Positions 1 through 6,255 of a stretch of 6,936 nt of DNA are shown here, piece by piece (the stretch's first letter is position 1; each line of letters opens with the position of its first letter). Source of the stretch: an uncultured Oscillospiraceae bacterium (GTDB lineage Bacteria; Bacillota; Clostridia; Oscillospirales; Acutalibacteraceae). A program made the position numbers and the translations under genes. Under the pieces are notes generated by a model. It did not search any database. It was not told the DNA's origin and saw only the letters and a program-made list of their open reading frames with translations. The stretch lies in assembly GCA_900554775.1 (NCBI GenBank), contig USIK01000041.1, positions 1 to 6,936 on the forward strand, given 5' to 3'.

Positions 1-124
1 CACCGCTCAAGACACCGGCGGAGCGCTCAGAAAAGGTTCTGCAGTTGTTGATATATTCATGAATTCAAACTCTTCTTGCAAACAGTTCGGAAGGAAAAAC
101 GTTAAAGTTTCAATAATTAAATAA
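1..124 (+). CDS. 3D-domain cell-wall protein, C-terminal end (partial)
   Basis: Only the last 40 codons are in the window, read from position 2 to a TAA at 122-124. They contain the end of a 3D domain: a DTGGAL motif, then VVDIF with a second conserved aspartate, then FGRKNVKVSII as the closing strand. This matches the family pattern DTGGAIKG..ID.YF....A..WGRR.V.V.IL. The 3D domain is a double-psi beta-barrel named for three aspartates and related to the MltA/Rpf type of peptidoglycan lytic enzymes. In Bacillota it usually sits at the C-terminus of secreted proteins that remodel the cell wall, often after G5, SH3 or LysM domains. Those upstream parts, any signal peptide and the first aspartate lie outside the window, so the exact protein type cannot be given. 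A strong hairpin terminator follows the stop codon directly. Confidence 0.8.
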   Translation, partial: TAQDTGGALRKGSAVVDIFMNSNSSCKQFGRKNVKVSIIK

Positions 125-130
125 AGCCAA

Positions 131-163
131 AAAATATCCCTCAGCTCAGGCTGAGGGTTTTTC
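131..163. terminator. Bidirectional intrinsic terminator
   Basis: A perfect 8-bp stem, CCCTCAGC (138-145) and GCTGAGGG (150-157), closes a TCAG tetraloop and is followed by TTTTT. On the + strand this ends the 3D-domain gene. On the - strand the same hairpin lies just beyond the stop codon at 164 and runs into an ATATTTTTT tract (from 137 down to about 129), so it can also end the two-gene YcxB-like operon. It is the only element between the two convergent genes. Confidence 0.92.
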
Positions 164-712
164 TTATTTTTTTATGAATTTTTCGAATCCTAACTTTGAT
201 TTTAAAAGGTGCTTGAGTTCTGCAGCGGTTCCTTCGGTTATGCTTGATTTTTCAATTATAAAGAAGTTGTTTTCTGCAGGGGTCAAGCTAAAATACCTTG
301 GCCTTGAATTGAAAATATAGAAGCAGTCACCGGTTTCATATGCTTTATAAATTGCGCTGTATCCCCAGCTAAGGCTTTTGGTGCCCGTTTTATCGCTTGA
401 AGTTATTTTAATTTTATTTTCGTCGAATTCATAGTCAACGGTTAAATCTGCGGATGCTTTTTCGGTGATACTTTTGAAAAACCACCAAATGTACAGCGGC
501 TCGGCTAGCACGAGGAAAATTTCGAATATGATTGCCAGAATGTATCTATTAATCGGATTAACCGGGGATAATATTGCTGAAATTAGGTTGAATATCATGT
601 ATACTTCGAAAAGAATTTCAAAAGTTACGAACGGTATTGATCTTTTGAAATAATAAAATTTTGCGTAATTAATCAGCAATTTTTCAGTGTATTTGGTTTT
701 AGCTTTTATCAT
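164..712 (-). CDS. YcxB-like membrane protein, paralogue 1 of 3
   Basis: 182 aa protein of the YcxB-like family, whose biochemical role is unknown. A short charged N-terminus (MIKAKTKYTEKLL) leads into two likely membrane segments at about residues 27-49 and 57-79. A soluble C-terminal domain follows at about 90-175, containing the family pattern VDYEFDENKIKI, then LSWGYSAIYKAYET and FYIFNS. Compared with the paralogue at 1453-1959 it has about 10 extra residues between FYIFNS and the ITEG motif (RPRYFSLTPAENNFFIIEKSS against KYSAVILRKSD). The ATG at 712 is preceded by AAAGGAAG with 8-nt spacing. It lies 20 nt behind the stop of the paralogue at 733-1308 with no terminator between, so the two are probably cotranscribed. 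No catalytic motif is visible; a membrane-tethered sensing or scaffold role would be speculation. Confidence 0.8.
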   Translation of the reverse strand: MIKAKTKYTEKLLINYAKFYYFKRSIPFVTFEILFEVYMIFNLISAILSPVNPINRYILAIIFEIFLVLAEPLYIWWFFKSITEKASADLTVDYEFDENKIKITSSDKTGTKSLSWGYSAIYKAYETGDCFYIFNSRPRYFSLTPAENNFFIIEKSSITEGTAAELKHLLKSKLGFEKFIKK

Positions 713-732
713 GTTTAAAACTTCCTTTCTTT

Positions 733-1308
733 TTATATTCTTACGAATTTATTTTCGCTAAGATTTTTGTTGAAGATATCTTCAAGCTTCCAAATATCTG
801 TGTCTGTTAAGTTTTCTTTTGCAAGAATAAAAAGGTCATATTCTGAAAGATAAATATAAAAATATTTGGATGTTTCATAAATTTTATCAATTGATTTGTA
901 ATTGTAGATGAAACTGTCACTTTCAAATGGGCTTGATAAGCTTACTTTAACTTCATTTTCGCCAAATTCATACTCGACTTTCATGCCTTCTTCGATTCTG
1001 TAGTCTCGTTTTAGGTGTTTAATGGTTCTTTTGCATAGTATAAAGTAAATTATGGGTAAAATCATTGCAAAGATAATCAAACCTATAATATCAATTAAAG
1101 ACGTTGCTTCAAATCCAGAATTTTTTATAAATACAAGCTGAAAATACAAACCTGAAAAAATTACGCAGGTGACTAAATAAAGGGGAATAAAAAGGCTGAT
1201 AATAAGAATTATGTTAAGAACCGACTTGAAAATAGACTTTCTGAAGAAATGAAATATCTCAAAGCTTCTCAAAAGTTTTTTAGAGTATAGAGTGTTAACT
1301 TTCATCAT
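733..1308 (-). CDS. YcxB-like membrane protein, paralogue 2 of 3
   Basis: 191 aa, first gene of a two-gene operon with the paralogue at 164-712. The N-terminus MMKVNTLYSKKLL aligns residue for residue with MIKAKTKYTEKLL of that protein, which supports the first of the two adjacent ATG codons as start. AAAGGAGC lies 9-10 nt upstream. Two membrane segments are likely at about 29-56 and 70-92; the second is followed by the basic stretch CKRTIKHLKRDYR, placing the C-terminal domain in the cytoplasm. That domain (about 108-185) carries VEYEFGENEVKV, YNYKSIDKIYET and FYIYLSEYDLFILAKENL, the YcxB-like pattern. It is the most divergent of the three copies and has the longest loop between the membrane segments. 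Family assignment rests on motif pattern and mutual similarity; function is unknown. Confidence 0.78.
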   Translation of the reverse strand: MMKVNTLYSKKLLRSFEIFHFFRKSIFKSVLNIILIISLFIPLYLVTCVIFSGLYFQLVFIKNSGFEATSLIDIIGLIIFAMILPIIYFILCKRTIKHLKRDYRIEEGMKVEYEFGENEVKVSLSSPFESDSFIYNYKSIDKIYETSKYFYIYLSEYDLFILAKENLTDTDIWKLEDIFNKNLSENKFVRI

Positions 1309-1345
1309 GTTTAAGCGCTCCTTTATATTTATATTTTATAAATTA

Positions 1346-1374
1346 ATTGTATTATTAAGCGAAAAATTAGTCAA
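1346..1374 (-). promoter_or_regulatory. Housekeeping-type promoter of the two-gene YcxB-like operon
   Basis: On the - strand TTGACT (1374-1369) and TACAAT (1351-1346) are separated by exactly 17 bp, each matching the sigma-A consensus at 5 of 6 positions. Transcription would start near 1339, about 30 nt upstream of the ATG at 1308. This makes the operon independent of the paralogue upstream. Confidence 0.72.
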
Positions 1375-1418
1375 TATAAAAATAGAACTCAGCATTAAAT
1401 TAAAAATTTAGATAATTA

Positions 1419-1448
1419 AAGCCACCCATTTTAATTAATGGATGGCTT
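1419..1448 (-). terminator. Intrinsic terminator of YcxB-like paralogue 3
   Basis: A 12-bp stem with one A-C mismatch is formed by 1419-1430 (AAGCCACCCATT) and 1437-1448 (AATGGATGGCTT), with a 6-nt TTAATT loop. It starts 4 nt beyond the stop codon at 1453. On the - strand it is followed by a moderately T-rich tail (TTTAATTATCT), so termination may be partial. It separates the upstream paralogue from the two-gene operon. Confidence 0.8.
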
Positions 1449-1452
1449 ATTT

Positions 1453-1959
1453 TTACATTTTTTTGAGTGAAACGAATTCTTTCAAAAGGTTTTCCAGTTT
1501 TTCTGGGCTGCCTTCGGTTATATCAGATTTTCTTAAAATAACTGCACTGTACTTTGAGTTGTATATGTAAAAGTATTCGCCTTTTTCATAAACTTTGTAA
1601 AGAGTTTTGTAAGATATAGTAGTTTCTCCGTTTAATCCGGTGTTGGAAGCTCTTGTTCTAAATTCTGTTTTGTCAAATTCATACTCCACTGTTGTGCCGC
1701 TTAAAGCATTTCGTAATGACTTCACTGATGAATAATATGAAACGACTAGTATTAAAGGTGAGATCAAGAAGCTAAATATTCCGGTTAGGGTTGTGGCCCA
1801 GTTGAAGTCTTTAACCTCAAGCATTGTGTAAACTGCCGCTATAGCTACTTCGATTATTATCAAAAATGCCATTAAAAATTTTGGCTTTATGAAAAGATTA
1901 AATTTTGCGAAGTCTTTTAAAAGTTTAACCGAGTAATGCGTTTTAGCTTTTATTATCAT
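1453..1959 (-). CDS. YcxB-like membrane protein, paralogue 3 of 3
   Basis: 168 aa from the ATG at 1959. The open frame extends 16 codons further, to an ATG at 2007, but that codon lies upstream of the promoter -10 box (2004-1999). The chosen ATG has AAAGGAG at the right distance (12 nt) and gives MIIKAKTHYSVKLL, matching MIKAKTKYTEKLL of the paralogue at 164-712. Two membrane segments are likely at about residues 28-46 and 56-77. The cytoplasmic domain at about 87-163 carries VEYEFDKTEFRT, ISYKTLYKVYEKGEYFYIYNS and the ITEGSPEKLENLL tail, the YcxB-like pattern. It is closer to the 164-712 copy (shared IKAKT, AKF, YNS/FNS and ITEG) than to the middle copy. It has its own promoter and terminator. 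The function of the family is not known. Confidence 0.82.
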   Translation of the reverse strand: MIIKAKTHYSVKLLKDFAKFNLFIKPKFLMAFLIIIEVAIAAVYTMLEVKDFNWATTLTGIFSFLISPLILVVSYYSSVKSLRNALSGTTVEYEFDKTEFRTRASNTGLNGETTISYKTLYKVYEKGEYFYIYNSKYSAVILRKSDITEGSPEKLENLLKEFVSLKKM

Positions 1960-1969
1960 ATTCAAAAAT

Positions 1970-1984
1970 CGCTCCTTTATATTT
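1970..1984 (-). repeat. 15-nt leader identical to the leader of the paralogue operon at 1316-1330
   Basis: On the - strand AAATATAAAGGAGCG occurs here, 10 nt before the ATG at 1959, and again at 1330-1316, 7 nt before the ATG at 1308. It contains the ribosome binding site AAAGGAG. The identity extends beyond what a ribosome binding site needs and is best explained as a remnant of the duplication that made the tandem paralogues. Confidence 0.7.
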
Positions 1985-1998
1985 GATTTGACCATGTG

Positions 1999-2027
1999 AT
2001 TATACATTTTTATTTCAATTCAGTCAA
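1999..2027 (-). promoter_or_regulatory. Near-consensus promoter of YcxB-like paralogue 3
   Basis: On the - strand TTGACT (2027-2022), a 17-bp spacer and a perfect TATAAT (2004-1999) form an almost ideal sigma-A promoter. The predicted transcript begins near 1992, giving a leader of about 33 nt to the ATG at 1959. The position rules out the longer reading frame that begins at 2007. Confidence 0.82.
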
Positions 2028-2065
2028 TACTTGCCAAAATATTTAAATGAGATCAATTGTTTGGT

Positions 2066-2518
2066 TTATTTTAAAGAAATAAAAATATGAACTTCTGAAT
2101 TTAAAGGGTCAGCTATTTGGTATTCTTCAAAGTCGCAGTCAAATTTTCTGGGCAAATTCATTCCCCAAAGTTTTTTCCAAAATTCAGGCACAGATTTTTG
2201 CATCGGGCCCTTAACGATAAATTTTGCATATTTGCCCGCAGGAATAGTTTTCAAAATGAAATTATCGGCGTTTGCTCTAGGCTTAGTTATTTCCAAACCT
2301 ATTGCAACGTCATAAAGGCCTTTTTCGTCGCTTTCATAGTTTGAGTAGGTGCAAATTGCTTTTTTAATTTTCGGGTTTTCTATTTCAGCACTTTTAGTCA
2401 TGAATTTTCCCCAAAGCTTTGAAATTTTAGCGCTTACTTCGGGGTTGTTGTTTGAAATTCGGCTTGGTTTTAGCGACATCAAAATTTCCTCATTTAAATT
2501 AACGATTTCATAATTCAT
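2066..2518 (-). CDS. GyrI-like / Cass2-type effector-binding domain protein
   Basis: 150 aa single-domain protein of the GyrI-like (AraC-type effector-binding) superfamily, closest in pattern to the stand-alone Cass2 group. Visible features are the N-terminal strand MNYEIVNLNEEILMSLKPSR, the ISNNNPEVSAKISKLWGKF helix, CTYSNYESDEKGLYDVAIGLEI, IPAGKYAKFIVKGP, and the closing FEEYQIADPLNSEVHIFISLK, in which an acidic residue normally sits in the ligand pocket. Such proteins bind small, often cationic or aromatic molecules; there is no DNA-binding helix-turn-helix here, so it is not itself an AraC regulator. The frame opens at an ATG at 2545, but that codon has no ribosome binding site. The ATG at 2518 has GGAGG 11 nt upstream and gives the usual family N-terminus, so it is preferred. 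The ligand is unknown. No convincing terminator follows it. Confidence 0.85.
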   Translation of the reverse strand: MNYEIVNLNEEILMSLKPSRISNNNPEVSAKISKLWGKFMTKSAEIENPKIKKAICTYSNYESDEKGLYDVAIGLEITKPRANADNFILKTIPAGKYAKFIVKGPMQKSVPEFWKKLWGMNLPRKFDCDFEEYQIADPLNSEVHIFISLK

Positions 2519-2553
2519 AATTTTATATTCCTCCGGATTAATCATTTGAAAGT

Positions 2554-2562
2554 ACTATACCA
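2554..2562 (-). promoter_or_regulatory. Extended -10 promoter of the effector-binding protein gene
   Basis: On the - strand TGGTATAGT is an extended -10 element (TGn followed by TATAGT, 2559-2554). No good -35 box is present 16-18 bp upstream. The predicted start near 2547 would begin the transcript just before the ATG at 2545 and leave about 29 nt of leader to the preferred ATG at 2518, in line with that start choice. Confidence 0.45.
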
Positions 2563-2662
2563 CAGTGCATACCTTGGCTCATTAAGAAAAATTTTTCGTT
2601 ATAAACATTCGGTATGTTTTTAGATTTTATATCGTTTAATGATGGAATAAATATTACTATGC

Positions 2663-2708
2663 TTTCAAAATAAAAGAGAGCTGACCGCTAAATACGATCA
2701 CACTCTTT
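2663..2708 (-). terminator. Intrinsic terminator of the tRNA-Pro gene
   Basis: On the - strand AAAGAG (2708-2703) pairs with CTCTTT (2678-2673), and TGATCG (2700-2695) pairs with CGGTCA (2687-2682) with one G-T pair. A small internal loop separates the two helices and a 7-nt loop caps the inner one. The stem runs into TTTTATTTTG. It begins 11 nt beyond the encoded CCA of the tRNA. Confidence 0.75.
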
Positions 2709-2719
2709 CGTAAAATATA

Positions 2720-2796
2720 TGGTCCGGGTGACTGGATTCGAACCAGCGGCCTCTTGAACCCCATTCAAGCGCGCTACCAAACTGCGCCACACTCGG
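2720..2796 (-). tRNA. tRNA-Pro (anticodon GGG)
   Basis: A complete 77-nt cloverleaf can be drawn: 7-bp acceptor stem (CCGAGTG and CACCCGG), T8, D stem GCGC/GCGC with an AGTTTGGTA loop, anticodon stem CTTGA/TCAAG with loop ATGGGGT, a 5-nt variable loop AGGCC, T stem GCTGG/CCAGT with loop TTCGAAT, discriminator A73 and an encoded CCA (2722-2720). The anticodon GGG reads CCC and, by wobble, CCU. The C1-G72 pair and A73 fit known bacterial tRNA-Pro identity. One oddity is an A4-C69 mismatch in the acceptor stem. It is transcribed away from yebC and has its own promoter and terminator. Confidence 0.95.
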
Positions 2797-2809
2797 ATGA
2801 TAGTATTTT

Positions 2810-2839
2810 ATCATAAATCCAGGAAAAATCAATAGTCAA
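2810..2839 (-). promoter_or_regulatory. Promoter of tRNA-Pro
   Basis: On the - strand TTGACT (2839-2834), an 18-bp spacer and TATGAT (2815-2810) place the transcription start near 2803, only a few nucleotides before the mature tRNA 5' end at 2796, as is typical for single tRNA genes. Its -35 box lies 32 bp from the -35 box of the divergent yebC promoter. Confidence 0.65.
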
Positions 2840-2871
2840 AACGAACAAATCGCAAAATATTTCTTTTATGG

Positions 2872-2900
2872 TTGCTAGGCTCTTGAAAAAGTGGTAAAAT
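2872..2900 (+). promoter_or_regulatory. Promoter of the yebC-polA-rimI-tsaD operon
   Basis: TTGCTA (2872-2877) and TAAAAT (2895-2900) are 17 bp apart, and the -10 box is preceded by TGG, giving an extended -10 element that can offset the weaker -35. Transcription would start near 2907, leaving a leader of about 37 nt to the yebC ATG. No other promoter was found between the genes of the operon. Confidence 0.6.
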
Positions 2901-2943
2901 TTTAAATTGAAAAGTTTTGAAAAAATTTATGAGGTGATTTTAA

Positions 2944-3666
2944 ATGTCAGGGCATTCCAAATGGAATAACATAAAAAGGAAAAAAGAAAAAACTGATGCT
3001 CAAAGAGCGAAAATTTTCACTAAAATCGGTAGAGAACTCGCAGTTGCAGCCAAAGAAGGCGGCGCAGATCCAACAGTTAACTTTAAGCTCAGGGACTGCA
3101 TTGCAAAAGCTAAAAGCAACAATGTTCCTAACGATAACATTGAAAGAATCATTAAAAAAGCGGCTTCAGGCTCGGATGACAGCAACTTCGAAGATATAAC
3201 CTATGAAGGCTATGGCCCTCACGGCGTTGCCGTTATCGTTGAGGCTTTGACAGATAATAGAAACAGAACTGCCGGAAATTTAAGGCACTATTTTAGCAAA
3301 TACGGCGGAAATTTAGGCCTTGCAGGATGCGTTTCGTTCATGTTTTCTGAAAAAGGCGTTATTGTTATTAATCTTGAAGAAGTTGAAGATGTTTCGAAGC
3401 TTGAAGAAGATGCAATTGAAGCAGGAGCTTCTGATTTTCAACTTGATGACGACGATTTGTTTATAATTTATACTGAAAAAGAAGATTACGAAAAAGTTTA
3501 TGAATATTTGAAGAGCAAAAATTATTCTTTTGTTTCTTCTGAAATTGGCATGGTGCCTGATACATATGTTGCTTTGGATGAAGAGCAATCAGCGAAAGTT
3601 AACACTCTTTTGGATATTCTCGACGAGGATGAGGATATTAAAAATGTATGGCACAATTTAAAGTAA
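2944..3666 (+). CDS. yebC: YebC/PmpR/TACO1 family protein
   Basis: 240 aa, full length for the family. Hallmarks are the N-terminal GHSKWNNIKRKKEKTDAQRAK (start MSGHSKW), YEGYGPHG at about residues 87-94, LTDNRNRT at 102-109 and the NLG..GCVSFMF stretch at 123-134, followed by the acidic C-terminal domains (QLDDDDLF, ILDEDEDI). The ATG has GAGGTG 7 nt upstream. Members were long annotated as transcriptional regulators; work on bacterial YebC and mitochondrial TACO1 points to a ribosome-associated role that helps translation of proline-rich stretches. Which activity this copy has cannot be told from the sequence. It is the first gene of the operon and diverges from a tRNA-Pro gene 147 nt away. 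The polA start follows after 18 nt. Confidence 0.95.
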   Translation: MSGHSKWNNIKRKKEKTDAQRAKIFTKIGRELAVAAKEGGADPTVNFKLRDCIAKAKSNNVPNDNIERIIKKAASGSDDSNFEDITYEGYGPHGVAVIVEALTDNRNRTAGNLRHYFSKYGGNLGLAGCVSFMFSEKGVIVINLEEVEDVSKLEEDAIEAGASDFQLDDDDLFIIYTEKEDYEKVYEYLKSKNYSFVSSEIGMVPDTYVALDEEQSAKVNTLLDILDEDEDIKNVWHNLK

Positions 3667-3684
3667 AAGAAGTGGTGGTAACTT

Positions 3685-6255
3685 TTGAAATTTTTGGTAC
3701 TTGACGGCAACAGCATTTTCAGCAGGGCTTTTTATGGCATTAAAATGCTTTCTAACAAAAACGGGCAAATGACTAACGGAATTTACGGTTTTTTGACTAC
3801 TCTTAACAAGCTTCTTAGCGAAGTAAACCCTGATAGAATCGCCGTTGCGTTTGATCTTCCGGTTCCTACTTTTAGGCATAAAATGTTTGAAGGCTACAAA
3901 GGAACGAGAAGCAAGCAGCCTGATGAATTTATTTCTCAGCTTCCTATTTTGAAAGATCTTTTAACGGCGATGGGTTACAAATTGGTGACTTATGCCGGCT
4001 ACGAAGCGGACGATATTTTGGGCACTTTCGCTTCATTTTGCGAAAAAAATGACTATGAATGCGTTTTAGCAACGGGGGACCGCGACATTTTGCAGCTTAT
4101 TTCAAGTAAAGTTTGCGTGAGAATTGCTTCAACGAAGTTTGGCAGACCTGAGTCAACGCTTTACGACACCGAAAAAGTCAAAGAAGAATATGGCGTTTCG
4201 CCAGAAAATCTTGTTGATATAAAAGCGCTTCAGGGCGACACTTCCGATAATATTCCAGGCGTTAAAGGAATTGGCAAAAAAACCGCTAGCGACCTTGTTT
4301 CAAGGTTTGGAAGCATTGAAGAAATTTACAAAAACATCGAGTTCATAGATATTAAACCCAGCGTGAAAGAAAAGCTCATCGAAGGCAAAGAAATGGCCGA
4401 GCTTAGCTACGCTCTCGGGAAAATTGACACTTCTGTGCCGATTGAAATCAATGAGCAAGATTTTATCCCCAAAAAGATGGACGAGCCTTCGGTTAAAAAA
4501 ATTATGACTGAACTTGAGTTTTTTAAGCTCCTTGAAAAGATGAATTTCAGCGAAGTTTCTGAAAATATATCTTCGAAAGAAGTTAGCTGCGAAGAGCTTT
4601 TGAAGATTTTAAAAAATAAAAAATCAGTTAGTTTCTTGCCTTTTATAGAAAATTTTGAAATTAAAAAAATGTTTTTTGGCGTTGGCAAAGATGTTTACGC
4701 TTTGAGCCATGATGACGAGAATTTTGAAAGCACGATTAGAAAAATCATGGTTTCGGATGACATCGAAAAAATTTTTCATAATTTGAAATTAACTGAAAAG
4801 GTTTTTGAAAAAAATTCGGTAGAAATCAGCGATAATCATTTTGACGTCATGCTGGCTTCTTATGTTTTGACGCCATCTGAGAAAGACTATGAAGTTTTCA
4901 AGATCGGCAGTGCCCATGAAATTTCAATTCCGCAGGTTGCTTTGCAGGAATCCTTGAAGCCTTTTGAAAAAACTATTCAGCAGGTTTATGTGGTTTCGAA
5001 ACTCGAGCCCATTTTGAAAGAAGAAATAAAGGCCAACAATCAAAGCGAGCTTTTAACGAAAATAGAGCAGCCGCTTTCAAAGGTTCTTGCAAGCATGGAA
5101 AACATTGGCTTTTTAGTTGATAGGCAAGGCCTTGAAAAATACGGCGATGAAATTGAAACCGAACTTAAAAAGATCGAAACTTCTATTCATAGTTTAGCCG
5201 GCGAAGAATTTAATGTTAATTCGCCACGCCAGCTTGGAAGTATTTTATTTGAAAAGCTTAAGCTTCCTTACGGCAAAAAGGGCAAAACGGGGTATTCTAC
5301 CAGCGCGCAAATTCTTGAAAAGCTTAGCGGTGAGCATAAAATAGTTAATGAAATTTTGAAATACAGAAGCCTTTCCAAGCTCAAATCAACTTATTGTGAA
5401 GGCATAATCAAGCTTATTCAAAGCGACGGCCGAGTGCGCTCTTCGTTTAACCAAACTGAAACGAGAACTGGCAGAATCAGCTCTTCGGAGCCTAATCTTC
5501 AAAATATTCCTGTTCGTACTGAAAAAGGAAGGCAACTCAGGAAATTTTTCAAAGCTCCTGAGGGCTGTGTTTTGATTGATGCCGACTATTCTCAAATTGA
5601 ACTTCGCGTTTTAGCGCATGTTTCGCAGGATAAAAACATGATTAACGCTTTTAAAAACGGCGAGGACATCCACGCTATAACGGCTTCTCAAATTATGGGC
5701 GTGCCGCTCGAAATGGTCACTCCTGAAATGAGGTTTAAAGCCAAGGCGGTGAACTTCGGCATTCTTTACGGCATGAGCGCATTTTCGCTTGCAAAGGATT
5801 TGGAAATAAGCTTTGAAGAAGCTCAAACTTACATTGTGCGGTATCTCGCGCACTACGAGGGCATTGATAATTACATGCGCCAGGTTATTGAAAAGGCTAG
5901 GGAGCAGGGCTTTGTTGAAACAATTTTTTCAAGAAGAAGATATCTGCCCGAAATTCATTCAACTAACTTCGTTTTGAGGTCTTTCGGCGAAAGAGTTGCC
6001 CGAAATATGCCGATTCAAGGTGCCGCAGCAGACATAATAAAAATAGCTATGATTAACGTTTTTGAAAAGCTCAAAAATGAAAAATCTAAGCTAATTCTTC
6101 GAGTTCACGACGAATTGATCATTGAAGCTAAGCTAAGCGAAGCAGAAAGAGTGAAAAAAATGCTTCAAAATGAGATGGAAAATGCCGTGAAACTTTCTGT
6201 TCCGCTGGATGTTAACATTAGCATGGGAGCCACCTGGTATGATGCCAAAGATTGA
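3685..6255 (+). CDS. polA: DNA polymerase I
   Basis: 856 aa, full length. It fills gaps, removes RNA primers and repairs DNA. The 5' nuclease domain (about 1-290) has D7 in LVLDGNS, D57 in AFDLP, YKGTR, E107/D109/D110 in YEADD, D132/D134 in TGDRD, D185/D188 in GDTSDN, and the helix-hairpin-helix GVKGIGKKTA. The middle domain (about 300-440) has the proofreading exonuclease fold but lacks its catalytic residues: the DxE motif reads FLPFI, and NLKYD reads NLKLT. The polymerase domain has motif A DADYSQIELR (D634), motif B R683..K687...F691...Y695 and motif C VHDE (D809). The start is TTG at 3685 behind a weak GTGGTGG site, giving the expected MKFLVLDGNS. It lies 18 nt behind yebC and its end overlaps rimI by 17 nt. 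Confidence 0.97.
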   Translation: MKFLVLDGNSIFSRAFYGIKMLSNKNGQMTNGIYGFLTTLNKLLSEVNPDRIAVAFDLPVPTFRHKMFEGYKGTRSKQPDEFISQLPILKDLLTAMGYKLVTYAGYEADDILGTFASFCEKNDYECVLATGDRDILQLISSKVCVRIASTKFGRPESTLYDTEKVKEEYGVSPENLVDIKALQGDTSDNIPGVKGIGKKTASDLVSRFGSIEEIYKNIEFIDIKPSVKEKLIEGKEMAELSYALGKIDTSVPIEINEQDFIPKKMDEPSVKKIMTELEFFKLLEKMNFSEVSENISSKEVSCEELLKILKNKKSVSFLPFIENFEIKKMFFGVGKDVYALSHDDENFESTIRKIMVSDDIEKIFHNLKLTEKVFEKNSVEISDNHFDVMLASYVLTPSEKDYEVFKIGSAHEISIPQVALQESLKPFEKTIQQVYVVSKLEPILKEEIKANNQSELLTKIEQPLSKVLASMENIGFLVDRQGLEKYGDEIETELKKIETSIHSLAGEEFNVNSPRQLGSILFEKLKLPYGKKGKTGYSTSAQILEKLSGEHKIVNEILKYRSLSKLKSTYCEGIIKLIQSDGRVRSSFNQTETRTGRISSSEPNLQNIPVRTEKGRQLRKFFKAPEGCVLIDADYSQIELRVLAHVSQDKNMINAFKNGEDIHAITASQIMGVPLEMVTPEMRFKAKAVNFGILYGMSAFSLAKDLEISFEEAQTYIVRYLAHYEGIDNYMRQVIEKAREQGFVETIFSRRRYLPEIHSTNFVLRSFGERVARNMPIQGAAADIIKIAMINVFEKLKNEKSKLILRVHDELIIEAKLSEAERVKKMLQNEMENAVKLSVPLDVNISMGATWYDAKD

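Noticed and set aside
1960..2007. N-terminal extension MYNHMVKSNIKERFLN of the YcxB-like paralogue at 1453-1959
   Set aside because: The upstream ATG lies before the TATAAT box at 2004-1999 and so is probably not transcribed from that promoter; the stretch also contains the ribosome binding site of the ATG at 1959 and has no counterpart in the paralogues.
2032..2065. Possible terminator behind the effector-binding protein gene (CCAAA and TTTGG)
   Set aside because: The arms are only 5-6 bp with a loop of about 20 nt, and no T tract follows, so it was not called.
2117..2344. 75-codon open frame on the + strand opposite the effector-binding protein gene
   Set aside because: It has no family resemblance and no ribosome binding site, and it is the antisense of a well-supported coding sequence.
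2519..2545. Nine-codon longer start of the effector-binding protein
   Set aside because: No ribosome binding site precedes the ATG at 2545, the predicted transcript start is next to it, and GGAGG sits correctly before the ATG at 2518.
2605..2625. AT-rich palindrome GAAAAATTTTTC in the gap between the effector-binding protein gene and the tRNA
   Set aside because: It has no GC core and no partner feature; such palindromes are expected by chance in AT-rich spacers.
2720..2796. tRNA-Pro as integration site of a mobile element
   Set aside because: No integrase, direct repeat of the tRNA 3' end or phage-like gene is visible on either side.
3313..3879. Several - strand open frames across yebC and the start of polA
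   Set aside because: They are antisense to highly conserved proteins, with low-complexity or basic composition typical of shadow frames.
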